64,000 nucleotides of DNA, from contig CM033728.1 in NCBI GenBank assembly GCA_019671005.1, positions 25,495,099 to 25,559,098 of the forward strand, given 5' to 3'. Source of the DNA: Hibiscus mutabilis (lineage: Eukaryota; Streptophyta; Magnoliopsida; Malvales; Malvaceae). Shown piece by piece: positions 34,666 through 45,858 of this stretch; the first letter of the stretch is position 1, and the number at the start of each line of letters is the position of its first letter. The position numbers and the translations under genes were made by a program. Under the pieces are notes generated by a model, which saw only the letters and a program-made list of their open reading frames with translations, was not told the origin of the DNA and made no database searches.

Positions 34666-35721
34666 AATTCCCTTCCTCTGAAAAGAGAAATGGCGATTGA
34701 AATTCATCTCCCTTGTTTGAGTGTACAAATGTGAAAGTGTTGTGTTAACCTTAGGGTGAAGTTCATTTTATTATTACACCAATTAATGAAGAAAATACTT
34801 CTAAACAATGTTTTTTCTCACGATAAATTAAACATAATTTATTTCTTGTATCTTATATATTTATTAATCATTGTCAACGTTTGTCTTAAAATAATATATT
34901 TTATCAACTGTCAGATGTAGATGATCATAAAAAACTTATCAACCAAAAAAAATTAGAATTTTGGTATTTTGAAGCATAAGCTCATTCCCTTTGAATGGAC
35001 TAAAGGGGTAGAGCTATGCTATAGTGGGGTTGTTTCAAGTTTTAGTCTTATGGGTTAAAGAGCTTATTATTTTGTTGAAATAAACACATTCTTTAATGGA
35101 CCAATAATATAGCCCAACCTTTGAGCTAACCCAAAAATGAGTGGACTAGACTTCGTAGTTGTGAGATGAAGTGACCCATTTCTTTAAGGTCGAGAGTCTC
35201 AGCTCAGACACAACAATTATTTCTAATAGGATGGACAAAACATGTACCCATCTAATTTTAACCCAATCCAAGTCCATAGGGATGAGTATTCTCTTAATAC
35301 CAAATCAAATGGGCTCAATTTTACTAATTCCATTCTATCTTTCCATCCTTATATATTTACTAGTAAATTAGTTTTTTACCATTTTTATATATTGTGAGGG
35401 ATGACATTTGGTACATTGTCAAATTCTATAGAAAACGAGCCCATTTGGTATAAATGTAAGCGACACTTATTGTTTCTACAAGAAAAAGTTATCGACATCC
35501 AAACGTACCCTAATGCACTTGTTTACAAAGACTTGATTCCATTATCATATCCAGACGCTACAACAAAATCATTGATGAAAACAACAGTAGAAACAAAATG
35601 ATCAACTATGAATAGAAAAATAAAAAATATATAAAATCTGCACAATTGAGGGAAAAGGAGAAATCAAAGGGCGATTGCACCAGATCTGATCACAACGCAA
35701 TTATCTGATACCACAAAAGAA

Positions 35722-36114
35722 TGTGCGTCCATTAGCAATAAAAGAATCTAGAGATAATATGAAGAGTCAGTCCAACCAAAGAGTGAAAAAATAAGAAAAG
35801 ACGATACAACCCAATCTTACTAAAACAACAAAACTGATACTAAAGAAACTTCTAGAGAATGATTACAATGTAAACTAAAGAGTTCAAAAGAATATCGGGC
35901 CAGATTCACATTTAGTGGTTACTGTAGCCCACTCATTCAGCCCTAATAGAAAGAACATAATCAGTTCAATCTATTTAGGATCCATTGGGCAGTTACCAAC
36001 CAAATGGACTCACCAGACCCATTACTTTAATAACATTTCCTATAAAAGACAAGTTCAACCTATTGTTTTGAACACATTGAAAGCAATTTGCTTCTTATTT
36101 TCTCCTTTTTCACA
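35722..36114 (-). repeat. Array LTR 3
   Basis: Same ends and length. Its internal region to the left (34666-35721) has a small A-rich expansion near 35625-35640. To the right the internal part runs on to 36896 and then stops. Confidence 0.75.
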
Positions 36115-36896
36115 AATTCCCTTCCTCTGAAAAGAGCAATGGTGATTGAACTTCATCTCCCTCGTTTGAGTGTACAAATGTGAAAGTGTTGTGTTAACCC
36201 TAGGGTGAAGTTTATTTTATTATTACACCAATTAATGAAAAAATACTTTTAAACAATGATTTTTCTCACGACAAATTAAACATATTTTACTTCTTGTATC
36301 TTATATATTTATTTATTAATCATTGTTAACGTTTGTTTTAAAATAATATATTTTATCAACTGCCAGATGTAGATGATTATAAAAAACTTATCAACCAAAA
36401 AAATATGGAACGTAGAATTTTGGTATTTTGAAGCATAATCTCATTCCCTTTGAATGATCTAGAGGAGTAGGGCTATGCTATAGTGGGGTTGTTTCAAGTT
36501 TTAGTCTTATGGGTTAAAGAGCTTATTGTTTTTATTGAAATAAACACATTCTTTAATGGACCAATAATATAAGCCCAACCTTTGAGCTAACCCAAAAATG
36601 AGTGGACTAGAATTCGTAGTTGTGAGCTGAAGTGACCCATTCTTTTAAGGTCGAGAGTCTCAGCTCAGACACAACAATTATTTCTAATAGGATGGACAAA
36701 ACATGTACCATCTAATTTTAACCCAATCCAAGTCCATAGGGATGGGTATTCTCTTAATGCCAAAACAAATGGGCTCATTTTTATCAAATCCATTCTATCT
36801 TTCCATCCTTATATATTTACTAGTAAATTAGTTTTTTTTACCATTTTTATATATTGTGAGGGATGGCATTTGGTATATTGTCAAATTCTATAGAAA

Positions 36897-37354
36897 ATCT
36901 TGGTACATTTTTTACGAATTTAGTTTAATTATAGTTGGATCTTTGAAATTCAGTCTTTTAAAACTATTGAATAAGGGTCTATCGTTTTCAAATTTACTCA
37001 CCTAATGATTTTGACAACATTTTTTTTGTTTTCCTTTTTTCTCTAAATAGATTTGAAAATATAAGATTCTTATTTAAGTAAATTTACAATGGCATACCTT
37101 TATTTATTTATTTTAATAAAATAGTTCCTCAAAAAATGGATCTTTTGTACTAAAACATTTAGCCTTAAAAAATTGTCACGTATGTTTTTTTATATATTCT
37201 ATATTTTATCTACATAGTATGTCACGGTTTAAATAGAGATGATGCCAATAATATTAAATTAGAAATGGAAGATTTTAGAGTATAAAAATGGTGGCGTTGC
37301 ACATCCTATCACACATGTCTATTGGAAAAAAGATAGTATTGACTTTGTGACAAG
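36897..37354. other. AT-rich DNA, possible old LTR edge
   Basis: No coding. The last 100 bases (GATTTTAGAGTATAAAAATGG...GTTGCACATCCTATC) weakly resemble 41110-41200 and are followed by a PBS-like site at 37355. This could be the end of an old LTR whose partner lies near 41100. Confidence 0.3.
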
Positions 37355-37368
37355 TGGTATCAAAGCCA
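37355..37368 (+). other. PBS-like site
   Basis: TGGTATCAAAGCCA differs from the Met-tRNA complement TGGTATCAGAGCCA at one position. It follows AT-rich sequence of uncertain LTR nature. A duplicated AATAGGTAGGGTAAACATAAT occurs just downstream (37402-37423 and 37450-37471). Confidence 0.4.
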
Positions 37369-37630
37369 CTTCTTTATTGTCTGTATTCATGCAGCGCGCC
37401 ACAATAGGTAGGGTAAACATAATAAACAACTGTGACGGTGACCCATGACAATAGGTAGGGTAAACATAATTTTTTTATCAACAGAAAGAGCATTCATTCA
37501 ATAGTAATCAAATTTACAAACCAGACCATGAAAAATTAGAAACCGAAGGGAAAAAATTCCAAATAGACAAAGGGTGAAAAAACACCAACAAAGAGACCGA
37601 CCAAGTCGAAGGAGTAGCATAAGCCAAAAT

Positions 37631-40519
37631 GTAACACCTCATTCCCCGTATTCGATTATCGAAATTGAGTCAAAGATGTCACAGAACAATAATATGATTT
37701 TTTTATTAAAAAATTCTATAAATTTAAAATCTTTAAAATATTTAAAATTAACTTGTACACAAAATCATAGCTCCTTTACTTTATGAAAAATAAATTAACT
37801 GTTTGATAAATAACAGATTCTGAACCAAAATAGAAAATTTTATCTTATTTATACATGCCACTAAAATTAATTAAAAATCTCAAGTAGGATGTCATTACTG
37901 AAGTAGCTTGACGAAAATTTTCTGAACTTGATGCAACACCTTACTTACACCCAATGTCTCAAACCACCTACGTGTGCACAGACAAAACACACGCTAAGTA
38001 CGAACTTAGTGACGCATTATAAGGTAATCATAAAATTAAATAATAATCAGTCTTTAAGTATAACATAGTATAAACAACTCCCTTATAAAACTATTTCAAA
38101 TCAATATTGCTTTAAAGAAAAGATGAAATATTTATAAAAATCATTTTGTAAAAGTTCTTTTATACCAATAGCCCAAGAAGTACGTATAGAGAGAAACTAA
38201 GTATACGAGATCGTGTACTCCTACAGTACTAGCCATTTCTCCTAAGGAGAAAGGCAAACATTACATTAATACGGGCTCGTTGTGTTCCTAGTGCACTAGT
38301 CACCGAAGTGACGGTAGTCCCATACTACTAGATCCGAAGACCAATGCATTCCCAGAATGCTAGCCACTATGTGGCAAGTGTAGCTACAATGCAATCCCAA
38401 ACTGCTAAACTGTAACTCTCAATTGTAATCTTGGGCAATAAAACGATATCATTACATTTGCAATATATCATTATGTATATGGTAAATAACTCATCATCGA
38501 TAAATCAAAATAATGGAGCAGTTCGTACTCCATTATACCATAAATCATTCTATAACATATCACCGGTTTATGTTAATAAGATTATTATAAACAAAACATA
38601 ATAAGGTAGTTCATACTCTATCATGTACAAAACCATCGCTTTTTGCTTGTGAAAATATTATATTTCATACATAAAAATCAATAGTAATTATACCATAAAT
38701 CACTCCGGTAACATAATTATCGATATATGATAATAAAAATTATCATAAGCAAAACACAATAAGGCAATTCATACCCCATCATATACAAAACATTTACTTT
38801 ATGCCTATGAAAGTAACATGTTTCATATGAAAACCAATATTATTAATTCGATAAAATCATATAGGTTGACTTGTCGCAAGTCTTCCTAAATACATTTTAA
38901 AACATATAAATGCACTCACCTTGACACTTCTTTTCCCAAACTAAAATGCGTGTATTAAGAGAACTTCAAGCTTGGTCATTGCTTTATGTACTGAATTTTT
39001 TATTTCTCTTGTTTACTTGAATGCTTCACATTTATCCCTTACATGCACAAATTAATAACACCAATAAGGTACTCGTTTTATAATATGTCAGTCTATGCTA
39101 CATTCAAAGAAATATTTATATAAAATAATCTACAACTCAGAATTTGATTCCGTTTGTTCTGCCAGAAACTAGTTTCGATAAGTTGTTCAACCATATAAAC
39201 TAATAGGCCAAATTCAACTTGTACGATTTATGATAAATTTTTAAAGTCGAATTCCAGTGCTGAATTTCGTAGTAGACTGCTACTCTGTTTTCTGACCTTT
39301 TGTCACTTAAAAATTCATACCTATTGACATCCCAATCGGAATTAGTCACCGTTTGTTTTAAACGAAACTAGACTGAACCAGGAATACAATAGTATTTGGC
39401 TTACTTCCTAATCATTTTTATGAAATTTTTGATGAATTTCCAAACTCACTACCAAAGACTAAAATTCAGGGAAGATTTCATAATTTACATCTTTAGCATC
39501 CTTTAACCATTCCAACACCTCAAATTAAACTTTAATTATATTGTTTCAACATTTTCCTTTCATGAGAACTCCAAATTCAACTTGAATCCTTAAACCCCTA
39601 ATTAAACCCTAATTAATCAAATGATATCCTATCAAGAATACATTGATTTCAACTTCAATCAAGCATGGAAATGAAGAACATCACATAACAATCCTAATTC
39701 ATTTGAATCCCTAAAACCTAAATTATCTCTCCTCAAAATTCAAGAGTCAACTATTCCATAAATTTCTTATACCAAATGAAAGATAATTCAATGAAGAACA
39801 AATTTGTATTTCATGAACTAACCTTGAATCCTACTCTAAATGCTTGAAATTTGAACTTGAATTTTTTTCTCTCTTCTCTAAAACTCACGGCAATGGAAGA
39901 AAGATGAACAAAAATTCCACACTTTTCTTTTCTTTATTTTCATGCAAAATGGCATTATTTAATCATATTTAATAAAAAAATCTCCTTTAATAGTCAAATG
40001 ACTATTTTACCCTTGATATTCAATGCTCCAAAGCTTACCACTTGTAAAAATATTCATCCAATGGTCAAAAATAAACCAATAAGTTAGTTGTTACTAATTT
40101 TGCCCTTGTAATTTTCCAAAATTACGATCTTGCCATTATTCCTCTAACGGCTCATATTTAACATGGAAAATCAACTTATTCCAATGGTCCATGTTAAATC
40201 ATTCCAAATTAAGGCATGGAAAATATATTATTAATCTAGCCTTATCATCTAACAAAATATCTCAAATATTTAATTCGATCCGGTTATCCGAATTTTTCTC
40301 AAACTTAACCCTTTTATAGCTTTTAACACAAATTATGTACAAAAAAATTCGAGTAACATAAAAGTGCATTCTTGGGGGTAAACTATTCATTTACGGGATT
40401 AAATACGTAACTTTTTAAAATTATAATTTAGTCCCTAAACTTTTCCTAAGTTTATATTTTAGCCACCAAACTTTCATTTTATTCATTTTGGTCACTAGCC
40501 AAAATTTTGAGGTATTACA
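37631..40519 (-). mobile_element. X-family solo LTR (2889 bp) with perfect TSD
   Basis: TGTAACACCTC...GAGGTATTACA, flanked by CAAAA at 37626-37630 and 40520-40524. On the minus strand it starts TGTAATACCTCAAAATTTTGG, like the X LTR at 10117. It contains the block CACGCTAAGTACGAACTTAGTG (37990, in two parts), a GTAGTCCCATACTACTAG block (38313) and a tandem duplication (38535-38845). No coding, so it is a solo LTR. Its insertion splits the flanking sequence whose halves are 37560-37630 and 40520-40900. Confidence 0.88.
38535..38845. repeat. Two-copy tandem duplication (about 155 bp) in X LTR
   Basis: ATACCATAAATCA...TTTCATAC is present twice, starting at 38535 and 38690. Both copies contain ATAAGCAAAACA- or ATAAACAAAACATAATAAGG-type cores and TCATACYCYATCATRTACAAAAC. 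Confidence 0.7.
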
Positions 40520-40524
40520 CAAAA

Positions 40525-41220
40525 GCTTGAAACTTAAGGGCTTGAAGGAAGGAATCGATCGTCTAGGTCAACTGAGGATCCACCACTTGGGACAAGACGA
40601 CAAATATCGAGGGTACTGTCATTGAATCCAAGCGCCAGAATGACGATACCGGCAAAGGGCGGGCCATATAGGCCAACGAGGATAGATCTCTTCTCGTTAG
40701 CACCAAAACTAGAGGCTAATGGAACCATTGAGGGAGAAACTAAAATGGGAGCTACACTCAAAAAGCTTCAAATGCAAAAATCTTCCATATGCAACAACAA
40801 CAAAAAAACCAAACCAAAAGGATGATAGGGAAGACAAGAGAAAACACCAAATGAACCACAAAAGAAGGAGGACTGAGGGGGGATGAGAGACAACATTTGC
40901 CCTCCACCCCATCCTTCTCGACCCGGGCCAACATGGAGGGTCAGACCTTCACTTCTGAAAAGTGCTTTCGAGCTTGGACATTAATCACACATTAAAAAGG
41001 ATAGAGAGGGCGTCACGATATTGAGTGAGAGAGAATGCCATGTCTTAGAGAGAGATGAGAACACCTTATAGAGAGGTGTGAACATTAATCTCACATTAAA
41101 AAGGAAAATGATATCTTAGAATATAGAAATAGTGATATTGTACATTTTATCAAATATATCTTTTAAGAAGAGAATAATGACTCATGATAATTATATGTCA
41201 CACTTAGTAATTATAGTTGT
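40525..41220. other. Unrecognised segment with a short minus ORF
   Basis: A minus-strand ORF of 75 codons (40761-40534; MSVAPILVSPSMVPLASSFG start) has ordinary-looking composition and higher GC than its surroundings, but I recognise no family in it. It may be part of a decayed transposon or gene split by the solo LTR at 37631-40519, because the text at 37560-37630 is its continuation. Towards 41090-41200 the sequence has CTCACATTAAAAAGGAAAATG and other LTR-like stretches. Confidence 0.25.
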
Positions 41221-41234
41221 ATAATTTTTTTGAA

Positions 41235-41365
41235 CAATTTCTATCTAGGGTGAGGGGAGGGGGAATTTAATCCTTATGAGTTTTGAACCTACAACCTAGG
41301 GGAGAGGGAGGGTGTCAACTGAGAGCTTTAACCACTTACTCTAGAGATTGCTGACTTATAGTTGT
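41235..41365 (-). repeat. tRNA-type SINE copy 2
   Basis: On the minus strand AGTAAGTGGTTAAAGCTCTC (A-box-like), then GGTTGTAGGTTCAAAACTC (B-box-like GGTTCAAAAC), then AATTCCCCCTCCCCTCACCC and CTAGATAGAAATTGTTC with an A-rich end. The A/B box spacing and the typical plant SINE head AGTGGTTAAAGCTC support a SINE of the same family as 31405-31580. Confidence 0.6.
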
Positions 41366-41464
41366 TTAGTTTAAATACCCCAATTGCACTTAATAAATAG
41401 CAAATTATTTATATATTTTAGACTTTATTATGCACAATATTTAATTTGTTGGTTGAATAGATCT

Positions 41465-41560
41465 CAACAAGTGGTCCAGGTGGAAAAAAGGATAATTTTC
41501 ATCCTAGGAGACCCGGGTTCAAATCGTTTTGTTTGCAAGGTGTGTGCATTGTTAAAGGGT
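41465..41560 (+). repeat. Possible SINE head with B box
   Basis: AGTGGTCCAGGTGG is followed 40 bases on by GAGACCCGGGTTCAAATCG, a good tRNA B box. It could be the head of another SINE or a decayed tRNA-like sequence. The body is not recognisable. Confidence 0.4.
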
Positions 41561-41699
41561 TAAAAATATGTTTGAACATATACTATCTTGTAATCACGAC
41601 AATTAAAAAAAATGTTGATCGATATTAGAAGCAATTTTAATATTAGAATCAATTTTATTAAACTCATATTTTTTAGATAAATTTTTTAATTTCATTTCA

Positions 41700-42240
41700 T
41701 CAAAGCAGGAATATGCTACATCTGTACAAACAATACCCCAATATAAACATAATTGAACATCGACAGCCCACCAAGCTTAAGCCGTACAAATTCCTTAATA
41801 AAGCCCAAAAATTCAACATCACTAAGACTAAGACCCTGAAAAATACGCCTATTCTTTTCTTTTCTGACTGGACAAACAAAAGCGCACCAATCAAGCCTCA
41901 AAACAAGGATAGGTACAAATCGACCCGTAAGTCTTAAGACAGCTCAATCAGGTTCATACTGCCATCCAAGGATAGCTCTATCATTTATGCACAGCCTCAA
42001 AACATTAGACCAATTTTCCTTTGAGAAAGGACGCTCAAAAAAGAGATGATCTCTCCTTTCTACATCTGATGTACACAACACATACTGCACATCAACATTC
42101 AGCCCACATTTAGCCAACTTGTCCTTTGTAGGAAGCCTATTTAATATGGTCATCCAGAAAATAAACGAAAGTTTGAGTACAAAAAATATTTCAACGTCGT
42201 TACTAGAGATCGAAACCGGGTTGCCAATTAAACCCATGTT
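41700..42240 (-). pseudogene. LINE (L1-type) ORF2 C-terminus, zinc-binding domain
   Basis: On the minus strand 42237-41944 reads FWMTILNRLPTKDKLAKCGL, then YVLCTSDVERRDHLFFERPF, ending WSNVLRLC. This is the zf-RVT domain found at the end of plant L1-type ORF2 (C-x2-C... H-L-F-F with Cys at the first pair partly changed). A second segment (41901-41716) continues with RKEKNRRIFQGLSLS and VRLKL, the usual following stretch. RT and endonuclease are absent, so this is a 5'-truncated copy as LINEs often leave. No poly(A) end is clear to the left, only T-rich DNA. Confidence 0.75.
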
Positions 42241-42286
42241 TTGATTAATGGAACTTGAACCTAAAAATTGAATTCTCCATCAAACA

Positions 42287-42835
42287 TAGGGGTGTGCACT
42301 CAGTTAATTTAGTTAACCGACCAAATCGAATTACTTAAAATTCATTAACCGGTTTTTTAACCGTTAACCAAACCGAATTTTTTTCAAAAAATTTTAACCT
42401 AACCGAAGAAAATTTGGTTAATTCAGTCGGTTTTCGAATTAACAGAAATTTGTTATAAAATTTTGGGTAAATTACACGATTGGTCACTAAATTATACTAA
42501 AATGATCATTTTAGTCACTGAACTTTCATTTTATGCTAATTTGATAAAAGTTTAATGACCATATTATAATATATCAAAAAATTTAATGATCATTTTATAA
42601 TTTTTAAAAGTTTGATGACCAAAAATAAATATATGTAATATATATAATATTTAATATATAATAATTTTAGTTAATTTGGTTAATTATCTGGTTTTGAACC
42701 GAATTAACTAATAATCGAAATTTGAAAAAATTGTTAATCGTTAACCGATTTTACCTATAATTAACCGACCGAATAACCGAAAAAAATTCAATTTCGTCAG
42801 TTAATTCGATTAAAACCGTATAATGCACACCTCTA
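42287..42835. mobile_element. MITE-like element with TAGRGGTGTGCA termini
   Basis: The left end TAGGGGTGTGCAC and the right end TGCACACCTCTA form a 12-base inverted repeat with one mismatch, 549 bp apart. Inside, TTAACCGACC..., ACCGTTAACC and GTTAATTTGGTTAAT stretches are themselves inverted across the element, so the whole can fold. There is no ORF. This is a non-autonomous DNA transposon, perhaps of hAT type; flanking 8-bp duplications are not clear (ATCAA at both sides at best). Confidence 0.6.
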
Positions 42836-43095
42836 ATCAACTTTCACTACAATTTTCTATTTACTATCTAACTCAATATAATATGAAGAATTTTTTATTA
42901 AATACAGAGATAATTACATTCTTTTGCAAATGTCAGTATTCAAATTCATACGAAATGAGAAATCATTAACTATCATGGCATGAAGGATTTTTTAAGATAA
43001 GTTTCAACAAAAAAAGAAAATATGGTACTAAGGCAAGAATTTCCTACGCCACATAGCGATTATGGGAAGTTTCCCCTTAAAGAAGAGTGTTTTAC
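42836..43095. other. Spacer, nothing recognised
   Basis: AT-rich spacer between the MITE and the second Tekay cluster. The last five bases before the LTR are TTTAC. Confidence 0.5.
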
Positions 43096-45858
43096 TGTAA
43101 CCCCCTTGACCCAGCCTAGACGCCCAACCGAACCGAGAGAACTACATTAGGAAAACAGGAGAAAGATTACGAGAAACCAGACCATTTTTTCATTTATCTT
43201 GTCTAGATTGCAGGGGGTGAATTTTTAAAGGAAACGAATCTCGAAAAGGCAACCAATTGCATCACATACATTTCGAGGGCCAAAACTGAAATTAAGGTTA
43301 CCAATCCTCAATTAGTCCATTTACTTGATCACATAACAAATTTCAGGTCAAAACGACCATCCATGCTCATACAATTGCAATCCCAAGGCTCAAGGACCAA
43401 AATGAAAGAAACTGAAACACTCAAATATGCCAAAATAACAGAATTAACTGCAGCTGTACTGGTACGCTTGGAGGTGTTTCGGTACGCCTTAGTAATTTTC
43501 AAAACTCATATTCCAGTAGCTAAAATCCGTTCCGAAACGCCCTCGCGTATCGAAACACCTTTCACAAAATTCCTGACCGTATCGAAACACCCTCTTGAGT
43601 ACCAAAACGTAGTGCCTGGAAAGGCTTACCCGTATCGAAACACCCTCCCACTTATCGAAACGCTATGCCTGAAATGACCTAGAAGTACCGGTACGGGGAC
43701 ACCTGTTTCGATACGCCTGGACCTATAATGTCCCAAATTGTTGTATTAACACACTTTAATGATAACCAAACCACTTAAACATGCTTCAAACACTAGAGCA
43801 ACCTTATTAAGATCTGATCCCTACCAAAACATCACAGAATCATCGTCCCAACATGGCATTCATACTATCACGATGATCTATAGGCATGCTTCCTATTAAC
43901 ATTTTGCCAAACAACCAAAACTCACAATTGACACATTTAAACATCCTCAACATGCTTGTACTACTAAAGCAACATAACAAACTTGTTTGAATCAACCGAG
44001 CATGGCAACCATTCCAAAAATAACTAGATGTATCCCTAAGCACACATCTAGCATCAATATAGGCAAGAATCCACACAAGTCTAACAACAACAAGCCAAAC
44101 ATGAAATCCAACACTTCAAGTGCTTAAAACCAAGGGAAAACAAAATTAAAAATCCTCAAAATTATGGCGAACACATTGCCTTATTAATCGAAAACATAAA
44201 ACGAGTCCATATTCAAACTAGTCCTTGTCCTTGGATCACTTTGGCCTTGCCCTTGTAGCCCTAAACCTTAATGCTCTGCATCATTAGGAAAAAGAGAGCA
44301 TAAGCTCACATGCTTAGTGAGGATGCTCATAAAACAATGATGCATTTAAAAACATTTAAAACCCAAAACGCTTGTTTCCAAAACATGCTTACAACCAAAG
44401 CATTTTCCTTGTCTCCAACCAAGACATGCATAATCACCCTTATGCAACATCATATACATTATTCCATTCTTAGATCCCAAAGCATTAAAATCATAAACCA
44501 TGCTTAAATCCCAAAGCATTAAATCATAAAATAGGTTCAACACATGAACTTTCACATATATTGGCATTAATAGTGACCCGGATAGACTACCCTCTATCCA
44601 ACATATCAGATACATAAATCTTTCATACCATGCCTAGTTATCTCGCATGATATCCCAAACCTTGTCTGGTTAAACCCAAGATTTGACACCCTCGCCTAGT
44701 TAAACCGTAAGATCTACCACCTTTGCCTAGTTAATCTGTAAGTGTACCGACCTTGCCTAGTTAAACCGAAAGATCACCATCAATTTGGGTAGCCTAGTTA
44801 AACTGCATGCCACAAATGAGGTCCCCAATAGTCCCAGTGGCCTTGTTAAATGCCATACCTCAAGGACCCATAGCCACAATCAATTTTGTTCATATTTTAT
44901 AGTGCACTTTAATACTATGGTCATGCCAACTATATCCGATTGTTTCTTACCTTGTCACTTAACCAATATATCATTTCCAAAACCATTTACCTACTGTTTT
45001 TCAATGCATAAACCAAAACCACTACTTATGCAATCCACATTGCCCAAAGCAATACCTCATTCCCAACTGGAATGAAAACCAATGCTCACTAGCATTTATA
45101 TACATAATATCCATTGTATATGTGTTCATAGCCATGCATTTACACTAGTAAATTACACCATGTTTAACAACAAAACATGAAATCAACATGCTCATATCTG
45201 AACTGATATTCAATAGCGAAATAAGGAAAACGTACTTTCGAGCTTAGGCAAGTGTTTCATGCTTACCCTAAACTCCCAACAACCTTTATTAAACCTTTTA
45301 AAGGCGTTTAAACCAGTTTCCATTCACCAGTACACTTCGCCTTGCTCGTTAATGTGAATCGAGCTCCCGACAAGCAACAATCAATGTGAACTTCGCCGCC
45401 TTGATTATCCCCTATTTTAACAACATAAAACCAGAGGGCATATGCATTATTATGCATTCAAACCATTGCCTAACAGCAATCACCCGCAACTCTCAAGTTG
45501 TACACTCAAAAACCATCCGAAACATATCGAAAACATCATCAAACCCTTCCAAAACTTAACCCAACCATAATATAACGATTCAATCCATCAAACCTCATCC
45601 AATAACATCTAAAAACCCTTTCCCAACATCCTTTTACTTCCAGAAATGATTAAGCTCGAAAAACATTACAAAAACCTTTGATTAACAACCTTTAACATTA
45701 GAGATTCAACTTGTTTCAGGACTACGACATTAAAACCAAGTTATTAACTCAATTAAACATCAAAATCATGATCTAATCCGATCATAAACCCAACAAAGCA
45801 GATCCAATTCAAAATATGTCAATTTCATCAATCTAAACACAATTAAAGATTACTGGTA
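43096..45858 (-). repeat. Tekay LTR C (lacks its minus-strand start)
   Basis: It starts TGTAACCCCCTTGACC and runs through the motif cluster (43455-43715, here mostly of the form CGTATCGAAACAC), the TCTATAGGCATGCTTCCTA block (43878), GGAAAAAGAGAGCATAAGC (44287), the inverted-repeat arms (44557 and 44925-44965) and the GCCTAGTTAAACCG minisatellite (44630-44850). It breaks off about 550 bases before the expected end, where plus-strand gag sequence begins. The minisatellite groups it with B's LTR. Confidence 0.8.

Larger units (their letters stand above)
32559..36896 (-). mobile_element. Three-unit tandem array of an LTR-plus-internal element
   Basis: A unit of about 1.44-1.46 kb is repeated three times (equivalent points 33961, 35402, 36864). 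Each unit holds one 392-393-bp LTR (TGTG...CACA) and about 1.06 kb of internal DNA. On the minus strand each internal region starts with a PBS TGGTATCAGATA eight bases after the LTR and ends with the polypurine tract AGAGGAAGGGAATT directly before the next LTR. No coding capacity is visible, so it is a TRIM/LARD-like non-autonomous retroelement whose neighbours share LTRs. The array begins and ends inside the internal region at nearly the same point, giving an almost whole number of units. Confidence 0.8.

Noticed and set aside
40534..40761. Possible host gene exon
   Set aside because: Seventy-five codons with no recognised motif, no splice context I could defend, and transposon sequence on both sides; kept only as an unrecognised segment.
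43363..43677. Plus-strand ORF of 104 codons
   Set aside because: It is produced by the motif cluster of LTR C (CGTATCGAAACAC units); similar repeat ORFs occur at 3043-3258 and 51181-51417.
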